A stretch of DNA of 14,473 nucleotides, taken from positions 1 through 14,473 of the forward strand of contig JALOAM010000077.1 of NCBI GenBank assembly GCA_023228765.1, written 5' to 3'. Position numbers and translations under genes: made by a program. The notes below the pieces were generated by a model. That model was given only the letters and a program-made list of their open reading frames with translations, made no database searches and had not been told where the DNA came from. The DNA comes from Dehalococcoidia bacterium. Lineage in GTDB: Bacteria; Chloroflexota; Dehalococcoidia; UBA2979. Shown piece after piece: positions 13,055 through 14,473 of this stretch. The stretch's first letter is position 1. Every line of letters begins with the position of its first letter.

Positions 13055-14473
13055 GAATCGGACTGAGGGGCGAGACGTGGTCGAGGTCTCCGTTTCAATC
13101 CTCACCCAGCACTGAGGCCGGGTGCGACGCGCAGGATGTTGACACCCACGACCTCCAGCGAGACGTTTCAATCCTCACCCAGCACTGAGGCCGGGTGCGA
13201 CGTACTGGCCCGTAGCCAGCGCGACGAAGGCGATGGCGTTTCAATCCTCACCCAGCACTGAGGCCGGGTGCGACTGCAGGCAGATGGACGCAATGTCCAG
13301 CATGATTGAGCAGTTTCAATCCTCACCCAGCACTGAGGCCGGGTGCGACGCGCGACGCCCACGCCGAACGTCATTGCACAGCCGACGAGTTTCAATCCTC
13401 ACCCAGCACTGAGGCCGGGTGCGACCCCTGGAACACGGCGTTTCCGTCGCTGTCCACGAACCGGTTTCAATCCTCACCCAGCACTGAGGCCGGGTGCGAC
13501 ACCTGCTCCTGCGTGAAGTCGGCGAAGCGGCGCTCACGCCGGTTTCAATCCTCACCCAGCACTGAGGCCGGGTGCGACCCTCGCACTCCACGGCGAGGCG
13601 GCGGTCAGGCCACGCGAAGTCGTTTCAATCCTCACCCAGCACTGAGGCCGGGTGCGACACGTGATGACCGTGGTGGGGCGCTTCACGGCGCGGGTGTTTC
13701 AATCCTCACCCAGCACTGAGGCCGGGTGCGACGGTCTGCTTCGCCGCCTGGTTCTCCCGTGAGAACTTGTTTCAATCCTCACCCAGCACTGAGGCCGGGT
13801 GCGACGTCAATGCCCATGTCGATCAGCGTCGAGGTGACCCCGTTTCAATCCTCACCCAGCACTGAGGCCGGGTGCGACGACCATCGCCGGGAGAACCGCC
13901 CATCAGGAAGTACCGGTTTCAATCCTCACCCAGCACTGAGGCCGGGTGCGACTCCTCGTCCACGAGCTGGCCCACGCCTACGACGCCTTCCACGTTTCAA
14001 TCCTCACCCAGCACTGAGGCCGGGTGCGACTGCGGATCGGCACGCCGTCCTCGTACGTGATGACGTGTTTCAATCCTCACCCAGCACTGAGGCCGGGTGC
14101 GACCCGCAACCCCACGGGCATCGAGATCGGCGCCATCCAGTTTCAATCCTCACCCAGCACTGAGGCCGGGTGCGACGCTGGCCGAGCAGATCTCGGACAT
14201 CCTGGACGCCCGCGAAGCGCAGTTTCAATCCTCACCCAGCACTGAGGCCGGGTGCGACTCCAACAGCTCGGGCCTGACTTGTTCCACTACCGGTTTCAAT
14301 CCTCACCCAGCACTGAGGCCGGGTGCGACTGGCGTCGGTCACGTCGCCCGCAGCGGGCTGGAGGGCGTTTCAATCCTCACCCAGCACTGAGGCCGGGTGC
14401 GACCGTGGAGGAGCGGCTCTACACGACCGTCCTCGGCTGGTTTCAATCCTCACCCAGCACTGAGGCCGGGTGC
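13018..14473 (-). CRISPR. CRISPR array: 37-bp repeats, 19 spacers, runs off the right edge
   Basis: The + strand repeat begins GTTTCAATCC and ends GGGTGCGAC (37 bp). Full copies start at 13092, 13165, 13238, 13313, 13389, 13464, 13542, 13622, 13696, 13769, 13842, 13916, 13994, 14067, 14140, 14222, 14293 and 14367; they look identical by eye. A copy at 14440 is cut by the window end after 34 bases, and a degenerate copy is at 13018-13054. Spacers from left to right are 37, 36, 36, 38, 39, 38, 41, 43, 37, 36, 36, 37, 41, 36, 36, 45, 34, 37 and 36 bp, all different. On the - strand the repeat reads 4 bases, stem CACCCGGC, loop CTCAGT, stem GCTGGGTG (one G-U pair), then AGG and the handle ATTGAAAC. 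That handle and the decayed left repeat place the leader beyond the right edge. The repeat fits types I-B, I-C or III; no cas gene is visible to decide. Confidence 0.97.

Noticed and set aside
13306..14390. Open frames through the CRISPR array on both strands, with repeated peptides such as FNPHPALRPGAT and FQSSPSTEAGCD
   Set aside because: They are translations of the repeat and random spacers; the frame changes with spacer length and there is no protein signature.
13018..14473. Self-targeting spacers against genes in this window
   Set aside because: By eye no spacer matches any stretch of 1-12992; a whole-genome search would be needed to exclude it elsewhere.
1..14473. A new defence or mobile system encoded by genes in the window
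   Set aside because: All larger genes belong to known polysaccharide, dehydrogenase or crotonase families; no nuclease, toxin, recombinase or reverse transcriptase frame was found. Any cas genes lie outside the window.

Overview
This is a GC-rich window from a bacterial chromosome. The GC content, frequent GTG starts and genes overlapping by a few bases fit an actinobacterium or a Chloroflexota member. A small lipoprotein with a long Thr/Pro/Ser linker leans slightly towards Chloroflexota (Dehalococcoidia or Thermomicrobia-like), but nothing here fixes the taxonomy. No rRNA, tRNA, transposase or integrase was seen.

Region 1 (1-10096, + strand) is a tightly packed surface-polysaccharide operon of nine genes. 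In order they are: an extended-SDR sugar epimerase/dehydratase (5' end outside the window), a NovU/TylC3-type sugar C-methyltransferase, a glucose-1-phosphate cytidylyltransferase-like enzyme, a PIG-L-type deacetylase, a second diverged C-methyltransferase, a GT2 glycosyltransferase, a Wzx-like flippase and two GT4 glycosyltransferases. Four junctions are ATGA or GTGA stop/start overlaps, two overlap by 8 and 14 bp, and two have gaps of about 30 bp, so translation is probably coupled. The early genes look like a pathway to an activated, C-methylated (branched) deoxysugar. The later genes assemble the glycan on a lipid carrier and flip it across the membrane.

Region 2 (10097-12992) holds unrelated genes: a small two-helix membrane protein on the - strand, a classical SDR dehydrogenase, a secreted lipoprotein followed by a strong hairpin, and a crotonase-fold protein that lacks one of the two classical hydratase glutamates.

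Region 3 (13018-14473) is a CRISPR array running off the right edge: a degenerate left-end repeat, 18 full copies of a 37-bp repeat that look identical by eye, a final copy cut by the window end, and 19 spacers of 34-45 bp. The reverse complement of the repeat ends in ATTGAAAC, and the degenerate copy is at the left. Both indicate transcription on the - strand from a leader beyond the right edge. No cas gene is in the window, so the type cannot be fixed. Some spacers read as fragments of plausible phage or plasmid proteins: a PD-(D/E)XK-like nuclease, an HExxH metallopeptidase and a possible P-loop ATPase. I see no clearly new gene system. The most interesting items are the paired C-methyltransferases with a CDP-sugar-type nucleotidyltransferase, the exact pattern of decay in the terminal repeat, and the readable spacers.
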